A stretch of 53,196 bases of DNA from Phaeoceros laevis (lineage: Eukaryota; Anthocerotophyta; Anthocerotopsida; Notothyladales). The translations under genes were made by a program, and so were the position numbers. Under the pieces are notes generated by a model, which made no database searches, was not told the DNA's origin, and saw nothing but the letters and a program-made list of their open reading frames with translations. The stretch covers positions 1 to 53,196 of the forward strand of contig JBNGIQ010009429.1 of assembly GCA_049999765.1 (NCBI GenBank), read 5' to 3'. Shown piece after piece: positions 12,157 to 21,464 of the stretch (positions are counted from its first letter, which is position 1; each line of letters starts with the position of its first letter).

Positions 12157-14347
12157 ATGAGGGCGAGCTACGGGCAGCTCGGGGCCGCTCCCGAGGCGGG
12201 CGGTTACAAGCGCAGGAGGGCCGGATGCATCAGCCTGGTGCTCACCGCCGCGCTGCTGCTGGTTGCCGGAATTGTGCTCCTGGCCGTACTGGTTCCGCAG
12301 AGCAACAAGGGAGGAGGCTCCGCGGACAGCGTCCCCAAGACCACCTCCGCCGCCGCTAAGCTCTGCGCAGGTGTGAAGTACTCTCAGCTGCTGTGCTGCT
12401 GCTGAGGATGATGATGCTCAAGGAGAATTGGAAGGAAGAATGTTGCTTCATTTTCTTTTCTTTTCTCGATTTGAACATCCGCGATGAACTAAATGATTAA
12501 CCAACGCTGCTTGCAAATGAAATGCAGGGACGGCCAACCCGGCGCTGTGCAACGCGGTTCTGGCCAACGCCCCCAACGCGTCCTCCACGCCGCAGGAGTG
12601 GGTGGAAACCTTGGTCCACGCGCTGGTGGACGCGCTGGGCGGCTCCGTCGACCTTGTGAACAGCACGCTCACCAACGGCGCCAACTTGCAGCTCCCCAAC
12701 GCCACGCAAGCCGCGCTCCAAGTGTGCGCCGAGGTGCTGGGCAACTCGGACGACTACCTGGCGGCCACGCTGGCGACGCTGCACAACCTGACGGCGTCCA
12801 GCATCGCGGAGCAGTTCGACGAGGTGCAGACATACCTGAGCGCGGTGGGCACGGCGCTGGAGACCTGCCTGGAGGAGCTGCTGCAGGCGGCCAACCTGCC
12901 CGGGACGTACCCCAACACCTTCAACGATACTTTGCAGCTGCCCGTCGCTCCAACCGACCCCGTCTCTACCGGCAACGCTACGCGCTTCACCTCCGACCTC
13001 GCCTCCATCGCGCTCTACTTCGTCGACTACATCACGCAGATCACGGGCGCGGAGCTCCCGGTCGACCTCGGCGCCCGACGTCGCCTCCTCGCCGACGACG
13101 ACGACGACGACGACGACGATACTCCAAAGTGGTACGAGCGCATCGGCGGAGATGCCAACAACGCAGTGGATTTCCCGGCCTGGATGCAGCCCGGCGCGCG
13201 CAGGGCGCTGCTGCAGCTGGGCACCACCAAACCGAAGAAGGTGGTGTCGCAGGACGGCAAGGGGGACTACCGGCGCGTGCAGGACGCGGTGGATGCGGCG
13301 CCGTCCAAGAGCAAGTCCGTCTACGTCATCTTCATCGCCGCCGGGACATACAGGGAGCAGGTGACCATCCCCAAGGACAAGCAGAACATCGCGTTCGTGG
13401 GCGCCGGGATCGACGTCACCACCATCACCGGTTTCCGGTCGGTGGGCGCCGGCAGCACCACCTTCCTCTCCTGCACGCTCTGTACGTGTTCCTGACATCT
13501 TCTTCTTTCTGAGGTGACCGGAGTGGAGCTGCTGTGGGCTGTGGCTCACCGTGTGTTGTTGGTGGCGTGCAGGCGTGAACGGGCTGGGGTTCCTGGCGAC
13601 CGCGCTGACGGTGGCCAACACCGCGGGCCCGTACAAGTTCCAAGCCGTGGCCTTGCGGGTGTCGGCCGACCAGGTGGCCTTCTACCGCGTGAAGCTGACG
13701 GGGTTCCAGGACACGCTGTACGCGCACTCGCTGCGCCAGTTCTACCGCGAGGTCACCGTCGTCGGCACCGTCGACTTCATCTTCGGTAACGCCGCCGCGG
13801 TGTTCCAGAGATGCACCATCCTGCCGTCCACGGGCATCCTGGGCCAGCAGAACACGCTCACCGCGCAGGGCCGGACCGACAAGTCCATGAACACGGGCTT
13901 CTCCTTCCAGAGCTGTACCATCTCGCCCACCAAGCAGCTGCAGAAGAGTCTCGCCAGCTACAAGTAAGTGATTGGGAGAGTTTTTTTGGTGACCGGCAAA
14001 ATCGACCGCCGAAACCGGCTGCAGATCCTGACTTGCTCGTTTTGTGCAGGTCTTACTTCGGCAGGCCGTGGAAGCTCTACTCCAGGACCGTTTACATGGG
14101 GTGCACCGTGTCGGGCATCATCGACCCCACGGGCTGGTTGCCCTGGAACGGCACCTTCGCGCTCAACACGCTCTTCTACGGGGAGTACCGCAACAAGGGC
14201 CCGGGCGCCGCCGTGGGCGGCCGCGTGCCCTGGTCCACGCAGATGACCACCAAGCAGAGCAAGAAGTATTTGCTCAAGAAGTTCATCGCCGGCACCACCT
14301 GGTTACCTGCCACCGGGGTACCCTTCGGCACCACCTACCTGGGTTAG
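12157..14347 (+). CDS. Pectin methylesterase with PMEI pro-region (type I PME)
   Basis: Exons 12157-12370, 12528-13481, 13573-13963 and 14050-14347 give 618 residues. An N-terminal membrane segment (about residues 23-46) would enter the secretory pathway. A PMEI-like helical pro-region follows, with Cys near 69, 77 and 121. Two basic processing motifs, RRRLL and RRALL, flank a run of nine Asp. The catalytic domain carries the usual signatures: KFQAVALRV, GFQDTLYAHS and GTVDFIFGNAA with the two catalytic Asp, and FGRPWKLYS with the substrate Arg/Trp. Family knowledge: it removes methyl esters from homogalacturonan in the wall after the pro-region is cleaved in the Golgi. Oddity: the residues usually Cys in FYRC and near RQFYRxC are Val here (FYRV, REV). 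Length is normal for type I PMEs. Confidence 0.95.
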
Positions 14348-15478
14348 TTGGTTCATCAAAGAAGCTCTCTGCCATTTCCATGCGAACTCAATAATTTGTT
14401 GTCTCTGTAGATTTGTAGTATCACAGGCCGCACACTTGTAACAAAACGTGCGCGGCTCGTGCCCCCATTTTTTCTTGTGCCCAATCGATGTCCCAGCTTG
14501 TAAGAGCTCGGAACAGGGTTGCACAAGCCATTTGTAGCAGTTTGATCAATTTTAATTATTTCCACGGCTTGTTTGCCGGAAATATGATTCTATGTGTCAC
14601 ATGGAAACTTGTGAGACCGTGCACTTCTTACGGGTAACCAATCTTCTGCAATAGTATATAGTAGAAGCTTGCAATTGCACCCGGCCGGGGTTTTCTTGTT
14701 TTCATGGGAATTGATGTAACAGCTTCAGCTTCCTGCTTTGTGTACATCTGTGAGTGACGTACGTAATCAGCTAATGTTTGGGTTCCGCCTGGGTTGAGTT
14801 TTAGGCGTGTAACCTAGATGTGAAATTCAATTGAGTTTATGGTTTAGCTAGCCGTCTGACCTGGTGGTCAGTTAGTTAACCAAGGCCCAGGACGGTTACT
14901 AGATAGGCCAGGGCCCAGGGCCATGAATTCGAGTGCAGTTGCGTTTTCTCATCACAAGCTTCCTCCCGTCCGCCTAGGCTGCTGATGCCTTGGCCAAGTG
15001 GTGTTTCTAAGTCTGCCTGAGAAGAAAGAACTGAAACTCTAATAATGGATTGCAACAACACAGGGTTTGAAGCAATTGTTTTATTTCATTAGGCGCAATT
15101 GCAACAAAACACAGTAATTGCAGATGGAAGTAGAGGAAACCGGAAGCCAGAAAAGTGCACCACACAGCAACAAATTGGAACACTAAAACAGTATGGTTTT
15201 TGGAGGTGAAAAGCACACAAGCTAGAAATACCAGAGGAAGAAACAAGCAGAATTGGAAGAAAATTTTGAAAAAAAGACTCATGTCCCAAATCTGAACTCT
15301 GCCTTATGCGTATTCCTTGTCTATTCATTTGTCCCCATGCAATCCTTGCCCGAATAGAGTTTTGTGTAACTTGTAACCTGCATGCATGCATGCATGGAGT
15401 TCTTTACCTCAAACACCATACACTTAGCTTCCTCTCTCCAGGTTGGCAAGTTGCAACCGTTGCATGCCAAATTGATAT
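14348..15478. other. Intergenic region after the pectin methylesterase
   Basis: The first few hundred bases should be the PME 3' UTR; no strong AATAAA is seen. The rest has only short frames without recognisable motifs. A (catg)n microsatellite occurs at about 15380-15396. Confidence 0.45.
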
Positions 15479-15735
15479 CTTGGCAGTTAGCATGTATGTA
15501 TGTATGCATGTATTTTGTTTATGGTGTTTGCAGGGCACACTAGCAAATGACGAGCTTTTATCTTGTATGTCATTTGGCAGCCATTTCAACTTCAAGCGTT
15601 ATTGCAGGAAAATTATTGTCTTGGCATTTAGCATGCATGTATGTATTTTATTTATGGTGTTTGCAGGGCACCCTAGCAAATGACGAGTATGTCGTTTGGC
15701 AGCCATTTCAACTTCAAGCTTCATTACAGAAAACC
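15479..15735. repeat. Two-copy tandem repeat with period about 141 bp
   Basis: Copy 1 starts at 15479 and copy 2 at 15620. Each begins cttggca followed by an atgtatgt-type microsatellite. Each then has tttatggtgtttgcaggg, a block with ctagcaaatgacgag and the end segment tttggcagccatttcaac. Copy 2 is shorter because of a small deletion after gacgag. No supported gene overlaps. Confidence 0.85.
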
Positions 15736-16409
15736 TAAATAATTTTTTGTACATTTTCGTAATGTAAAACGGGTTTGCTTCACTTTTCCAGCAACAAGCA
15801 AGTGAGTCAGTAGCTGAGAAGCCTAAGAGAGAGAAGAATGGGCCAATTGCTTGGCATGAATTGTGCTCGCACCAAAGCGCAGCTTAGCGTACGAGGCACA
15901 TGCAAAAAGAACATCAGGTACAGCACTAGCCAGAGTTGCCACAGGGCCCCATCTTTTTTTGTAGACCGTCGATGGGGCCAGAGTCGGTGATCCAGACGCG
16001 GACATCTCATAGGCTGCTATTACCGGATCGGCGAAAAGCTTACGCCACTGCATTGTCTACTCGAATGCGCGTGCTCGGCACTGTTCGGCGAAACCTGCGT
16101 ATTGAAACGTGAAACTTCGGTATTCACTGCTTCTTGCCTCCCTCCCTCTGGAGTAGCCTGCCAGGCCGGCCTCATCTCTGCCGCAACCCGCTCCCCACCC
16201 GGGACCCGGGCTGCCAGTAATTCCCGGTGCCAACCCCACGCCTGTTGGGGTGGAGAAACTTCAGCGTGCCCCCGTCCAAGATGCGATTTTCATGTCTAGC
16301 TTGGTGTTGCTCTGCAGTCGGGAGTTGAGCTCGCTCTTGTAGAGATTTGAGTTGCAGTGGTGGCCGGCAACTTGGTATTTACTCGGAAGCGAATCCTGGT
16401 GCAGTAAGT
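15736..16409. promoter_or_regulatory. Intergenic region and 5' leader of histone H2A
   Basis: No coding feature is supported. The part nearest the H2A start is GC-rich. A short frame begins at 16347 in phase with H2A, but its extension does not resemble any histone N-terminus, so I treat it as leader. Confidence 0.4.
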
Positions 16410-17045
16410 ATGTCGGGCCGCGGTAAGGCAGCAGGGAAGAAGGCTGTGACTCGTAGTACCAGAGCTGGCCTTCAATTCCCGGTTGGGAGAGTTGCCCGCT
16501 ACCTCAAGGCAGGACGCTATGCCAAGCGAGTTGGGTCAGGCGCCCCGGTGTACCTTGCTGCAGTGCTGGAATACCTTGCAGCCGAGGCACGCACTTAATC
16601 CGTGTTTGTCATCGTGTTTTTATGCTGCTGCGTATTGAGAGTTCACCAGTTCACCGTTGTTGAGATGCGTTAGAATTCTGCTCAGGGGAAGCCCTAAATT
16701 TGGTGGTGATGGCCATTGCAGGTTTTGGAGCTTGCGGGAAACGCTTCTCGGGATAACAAGAAAACCAGGATCGTTCCTCGACACATCCAACTAGCTATCA
16801 GGAATGATGAGGAGCTCAGCAAGTTGCTGGGAGGCGTGACCATAGCTGGTGGTGGTGTGCTCCCCCACATCCACGCCGTGCTGCTGCCCAAAAAGCCGAA
16901 CGCAGCAGCTGAAGTGGTGGGTGCTCCTGGGACACCTGCTAAAGCTAGCCCGGCTCAGTCGCCGGCTAAGAAGACACCTGCGAAGAAGGGTGGCAAGGGC
17001 ACCAAATCCCCTAGACCAGCAAATCCAGAGGGTGAGAAAGCGTAA
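16410..17045 (+). CDS. Histone H2A with Ser-Pro/Lys-rich C-terminal tail
   Basis: Two exons, 16410-16586 and 16722-17045, encode 166 residues. The start was placed at MSGRGK, the canonical H2A N-terminus. The histone fold is intact ([30 protein letters not shown], then [23 protein letters not shown] and LLPKK). The H2A C-terminus is extended by about 40 residues rich in Ala, Pro and Lys, with SPAKK and TPAKK motifs. There is no SQ(E/D) end, so it is not H2A.X. The tail resembles the DNA-binding SPKK-type tails of plant H2A.W, but the core looks like replication-type H2A. The intron sits at the AAE/VLEL boundary used in other plant H2A genes. It begins with GC rather than GT (16587 gcacgc). 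Confidence 0.94.
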
Positions 17046-18150
17046 GTGTGTCAAAACGGTGGTATTTCCTTTCCCCTCAGGTGACTGCGGCAAGTCATGT
17101 TGGAGGTGCAGGGGGCAGCCAGGTGTATAAATTCAGGATAAATCATAGCAGACTATGCAGCGGTGGAGAGATCTAGGTCTTTAGCACCAAGCACTTTGAG
17201 AGTTCGCACTCCATCTTGGGAAGGAGTCTGGTCCATGGTTTTTTGGTCACTGCACCACATCTTACCAAACAATTCTCTTGGTGGAGTTCCACACACTACC
17301 ATTCATTTTTTTGTTGATGTATTTGAAAATTATGACCTCTATGTTGAAACTTGTGTGTAGGATATTACTAGGAAGTAGGACTTCACGTGAAGTTGTGCCT
17401 ACATTACCCGTCGTGGAAGTTGTCAAATATGTTCAAGTTATGGAAAGTGTGACATATGTTGACATTTGTGTGTGAAGACGCAAACAACTTGCTTATTTTT
17501 CTTGTGACTGACACTAGTCGATCCTGCATACTATGGTAGGGAAATTCTCTATTGCAGACTTGGAATGTTCTTGATAGCTTAGAGTTCTATCCACATGAGA
17601 CAAGAGAAAGGGACCATGTATGTATGTTAATATGTTTATGAAGCACCCCGTTTCGGTCCAATGAAGTGGATAGTAGTGGTGCCATGGTTACAAGGTGTAG
17701 AAGAGTGGTGTGCTTTGCCTGGTATCTGTTGTTGCGACCATTCTACACAAGGGCAGCTATGTTGCAACTATATTGCAAGGAAGCTGGGTATGTGCTATGG
17801 CGTATCAGGTTGTATGAGTTTTGAATTGGAACTTGCTCAGAAGGTTTAAGAGGAGATGCCTGGAAGTACTATATGCTAGGAGATTAATGAAAGTTCAACA
17901 AAATTCTCCTTGATGTATAGTTGATCACCACCACCACCACCGAGTTTTGAAACCTACACAATTTTGGGCTCTCGTTTGATTTTGTGTGCAAGCTAGACTA
18001 TAGGCTAGGTAAGGAAATTAAGTACCATGTGCACATAGCGTCATGGAGAGGGTGTGCCGAGCCCTAGTACCAGCCCGAGGATGGGCCGTTGGGGCTTAGG
18101 GAGCTTCCATGGAGCTTTGACAATGCTATCATTGGTTTGTTGCTATTTAC
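17046..18150. other. Gene-poor stretch after H2A
   Basis: Beyond a plausible H2A 3' UTR there are only short frames with no recognisable motif. The sequence is GT-rich on the plus strand. I see nothing else to annotate. Confidence 0.45.
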
Positions 18151-18214
18151 TGTCCCCTTGTGGGTATTGTTGGTATTGTTGTTGTCCCCTTGTGGGTATT
18201 GTTGGTATTGTTGT
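18151..18214. repeat. Tandem duplication, 32-bp unit
   Basis: The unit tgtccccttgtgggtattgt continues with tggtattgttgt. It occurs at 18151-18182 and is repeated immediately at 18183-18214 with almost no difference. Confidence 0.85.
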
Positions 18215-18455
18215 CATCTGATGCTCGTTGTTTGAGGAGGTTGGACATAGCCCATCAGCTACATAGAGGGTCCCCTCCTTGCCCTTTGGTGTTCTACATA
18301 ACAGGATATGCTTGCAGTAAACAATATAATTGTTTCAGATGTAACCCATGGTGTGGCTAGTATCTAGCCGGACTGCCCGTGCAATTTGCTATAGAGCCAA
18401 GAGTTCAGCATTTGTCTCATGTATGTGAGCTTCATTCATTTAGCTTCATAGGAGA

Positions 18456-18525
18456 TTGTGTGCGATTACTAATAACAAAGTGGTGGTATGTTGTGTGCGA
18501 TTACTAATAACAAAGTGGTGGTATG
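18456..18525. repeat. Perfect tandem duplication, 35-bp unit
   Basis: A 35-bp unit beginning ttgtgtgcgattactaataa occurs at 18456-18490 and is repeated without change at 18491-18525. Identity of the copies implies a recent event or an assembly artefact. Confidence 0.9.
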
Positions 18526-19302
18526 GTGTGGTTTTGAAATGGTTTTGAAGTGTAATTCGTGACTGTGCAATTGATGATTCTATGGGCCTAACCGTTAGCA
18601 TGCCTAGCAATGATATGTTGTTGGTGTTTTCAAGAAACAACTGCAGGTTGTTTATGTTATGTTTGTAAATTTTGTGTTTGGAAGATTTGCATATTTGTGC
18701 GTTTGAGTTTCTACGAGCATTACCCCATAGGAAGGAATGAATGAATTCTAGTATGCTATTGGAAATCGATCCCGTGAAATATTGTCGCGACGGAAAACTC
18801 TAATGGGGTTTCATCCCTCGCCGAGATGGAACACCACCGATGAAAAACTCTAACAAAATTTCACCCCTCGCTAGGATGAAAACCCGGGTACGAAACTCTA
18901 GTGTATGCATGGCAGTCATCAGCTACTGTATGTATGGCGGACATCATCAAGTTCATACCAGCCCCTTGTGTGCTATTTGTGTGAGCCATTTGTGTGAGCC
19001 CTTTTGTGAGCCTGCCATGTCCCAGCCTGCCATGTCCCAGCTTGTCCCAGCTTTCGGAGCAGACTCCCACAACAGTGACGTTGGAGAGCTGGTCCAGCAA
19101 TCCGCCATGCCCCACCCAAGCTTCAAATCCTATAGCCCATGCATAGCTGCCCCATAGGCCTCCATGCCAGCAGCCCAACAGATACTCACTCGAAGGCCCT
19201 GTAGGCGGCCATTCCTAGCAGCCCCGCAAAGCAAGCCGCCATGCCCCGCAAGCCATAGCAGGCTACCAAGCCGCAACCAAGCGGGTCCTTGAAACTGGCG
19301 GG

Positions 19303-19406
19303 GTATAAAGGGCCCTTCACCATGTGGAAGGGTTTTTTGAGCGGGCAACNNNNNNNNNNGTATAAAGGGCCCTTCACCATGTGGAAGGGTTTTTTGAGCG
19401 GGCAAC
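19303..19406. repeat. Assembly gap (10 N) flanked by identical 47-bp sequences
   Basis: Positions 19350-19359 are N. The 47 bases before the gap (19303-19349, starting gtataaagggcccttcacca) are identical to the 47 bases after it (19360-19406). Either a tandem array was collapsed to a gap, or the same sequence end was placed twice during scaffolding. Confidence 0.95.
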
Positions 19407-19494
19407 GGAGTAGAGTTTTATGCTGAGGTTTCATCGTGGGGTTTCACATTTGGTAGAGCATCTGTAATCTGTAGTATTGCAGGAAACTTATGCG

Positions 19495-19564
19495 GGAACT
19501 TATGCGGGTTGTTACTACAGTGCACATGGGGAACTTATGCGGGTTGTTACTACAGTGCACATTG
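19495..19564. repeat. Tandem duplication, 35-bp unit
   Basis: A 35-bp unit starting ggaacttatgcgggttgtta and ending near gtgcacat occurs at 19495-19529 and again at 19530-19564. A partial extra copy of its start lies just upstream. Confidence 0.85.
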
Positions 19565-20219
19565 TGAACAAAAGCCTAAACCTAAAATATAGGGTTTGGC
19601 ATACCGTAGCACGTAGTCAACTAGAACCAATAAGGTAATCGCGTAGTAACAAGACGTTGTTAAAGTGACACATTTGTTGTAGTGAATTTGGTCTTATATC
19701 GTTTGCCCTTCTCTTAATGGGGCGTGGGAGATTATGACTCTAGTGTTATTTGCTTAGGTGGATTGGTGGTTGGTGGCACCTTCTCAATCTCTTGGTGCAC
19801 CAGGCCACTATGGCACACTCCTGCAAGGCAATACGTAAAAAGACCTCATAGCGTAAGGTGCAGTCAAGGAGTGCCCGGGCACAGGAAGAAATGATTGTTG
19901 CCCGTGTGTGACGGGGTAATAACCACACTGTGGCGAAATGAAATGCGACGAATAACAATGTGGTATTTCAGGAAAGGAAAATAAGGAAATAGCCATTCCT
20001 AGAGACCTGTCGTTAGTACTCGTTACGCTCCATCCTTCCACAAATTTGAGCGTGGTGCAGTTCGAGTAAGGTTTCGGCTTGGATTGTGTTAGACTACGCA
20101 AGATCTAAAACCCCGTACCCATGTACTAGACCCAAATCGACCGGTATCCGGTGACCAAGTTTTGGATAGGCAGCACAAAGGTTTCTGGATACCGCAAATC
20201 GCTGCATCTGGCCTCAGCC
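19565..20219. promoter_or_regulatory. Intergenic region upstream of plastid bL17 gene
   Basis: No coding feature is supported. The proximal part should contain the promoter of the bL17 gene starting at 20220, but no specific element is recognisable. Confidence 0.4.
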
Positions 20220-20927
20220 ATGGCGGGAGCCCTGTGCATGGCGTCGCTGCAGACGTCCTTGGCACAATGCTCGGTGGCTTCTCAACACAGACAGCAGCAA
20301 GATGGGAAGTCCTGGGGCAAGGCTGTGTCGTTCCGCGTGCCTAGCCGCCCCGCCCCCGCGGCACTCCGCCTCCAAGCGTTCTCGGGACTGCACTCCGCCA
20401 ACCCCCTGCTCCTCCGGACAGGTGAGCCAGCAAGGAATGATCGCCTGCTCGTTCCGGGGGTGAGATTCATGACGTGACTGAACTTGCTGCCTGCATTTCT
20501 GATGCTTGCCGGGATTCCAGAGTCTGCGACGGAGGGCCTGAGCATAGGCATCGGAAATGGTTCCAAGTGGTTCGCCATGAGGCACGGCAGGAAAGTGCCG
20601 AAGCTCGGAAGGCCTCCGGACCAGCGCCGGGCATTGCTTAGGGGTTTGACAACCGAGCTGCTACGGCACGGCAGGATCAAGACGACCAGGCCCAGGGCAA
20701 GGGCCATGAGGAAGTACGTCGACCACATGATCACGCTTGCCAAGGGAGGATCTCTGCATCAACGGCGGCAGGCCTTGGGTTTCCTGTATGATAAGCAGCT
20801 GGTTCACGCCATTTTCGCGGAAGTGCCCGCCAGGTACAATGAGAGGAATGGTGGCTACACTAGGATCATCCGAACAATGCCTCGGAGAGGTGACAATGCA
20901 CCGATGGCGTTCATTGAGCTTGTTTGA
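20220..20927 (+). CDS. RPL17: Plastid 50S ribosomal protein bL17
   Basis: Exons 20220-20421 and 20521-20927 encode 202 residues. The first exon gives an N-terminal extension rich in Ala, Ser and Arg with few acidic residues, as expected for a chloroplast transit peptide. The mature part starts near [20 protein letters not shown], the bL17 signature. It continues with [14 protein letters not shown], the helical [11 protein letters not shown] and a C-terminal [20 protein letters not shown], all typical of bacterial-type L17. bL17 lies near the exit tunnel of the large ribosomal subunit. The mature part is about 116 residues, like bacterial L17. A mitochondrial destination cannot be excluded from sequence. 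The next gene, about 540 bp downstream on the same strand, is another organellar ribosome factor. A second in-frame ATG six codons in could also start. Confidence 0.93.
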
Positions 20928-21464
20928 GAGGTTAGGCAGGCGCGTAGGAAGAGCAACGTAGTCTTTCCTAGCTTTTTCCAGGGTGAAATCATCCTGCCAG
21001 GGCTTGCAGCACCTCCAGGCTAGGTTTCGTTGGCTACGAGTTGGCGTCTCTGTGAATATCTCTCCTGTTAGCCGCGGCCGGCCGAGTCATGGAGTACACA
21101 CACCAGTAACAGCATTTGTTGGATGTTCCTCATTAGAGGACAAGATCCCCACTGAAATTGGATGCACACTGTCGACAGGGCAAGAACCCTGGAATACCTG
21201 TTGTGCTTTTGGCCACGACCACGACTTTGTCCTCACCTTGGTTGCTTGTGGATGATGAGGAGCTCAGCACTCCGCAAGAGCTAGGTCTGACTGAGAATGG
21301 ATTTTGCCATTTTGATCACCCCGGGTGCAAACATGGTCGCCCTCCTTCCAATCCGCTCACCTCCAGGCGGCTCTCCATGGTCGCCGGGCCTGCTGCTCCA
21401 ACCAAAACCTTCAGGGGATATGGTGGCTGGCTGATTGCAGGCCCGAGCCCGAGCAACAGCAGGC
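20928..21464. promoter_or_regulatory. Spacer between bL17 and RsgA genes
   Basis: The spacer must hold the bL17 3' end and the RsgA promoter and leader. Short frames here lack family motifs. No clear regulatory element is visible. Confidence 0.4.

Noticed and set aside
12493-13512. 339-codon plus-strand ORF rich in Arg and Gly
   Set aside because: It is the +1 shadow of PME exon 2 and has no recognisable domain.
12497-13636. 379-codon minus-strand ORF opposite the pectin methylesterase
   Set aside because: GC-rich coding DNA opens antisense frames. The plus-strand frame has the PME catalytic motifs and phase-consistent introns, while this ORF has none.
16347-16409. In-frame upstream extension of H2A
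   Set aside because: The histone N-terminus is canonical at MSGRGK and the upstream residues do not resemble any H2A.
18000-19600. Repeat cluster as a possible CRISPR array
   Set aside because: The units are adjacent tandem copies without unique spacers, and the genome is eukaryotic.
21435-21464. Ten-codon upstream extension of RsgA
   Set aside because: It depends on a TTG start. The first ATG in frame is at 21465 and already gives a plausible transit peptide.
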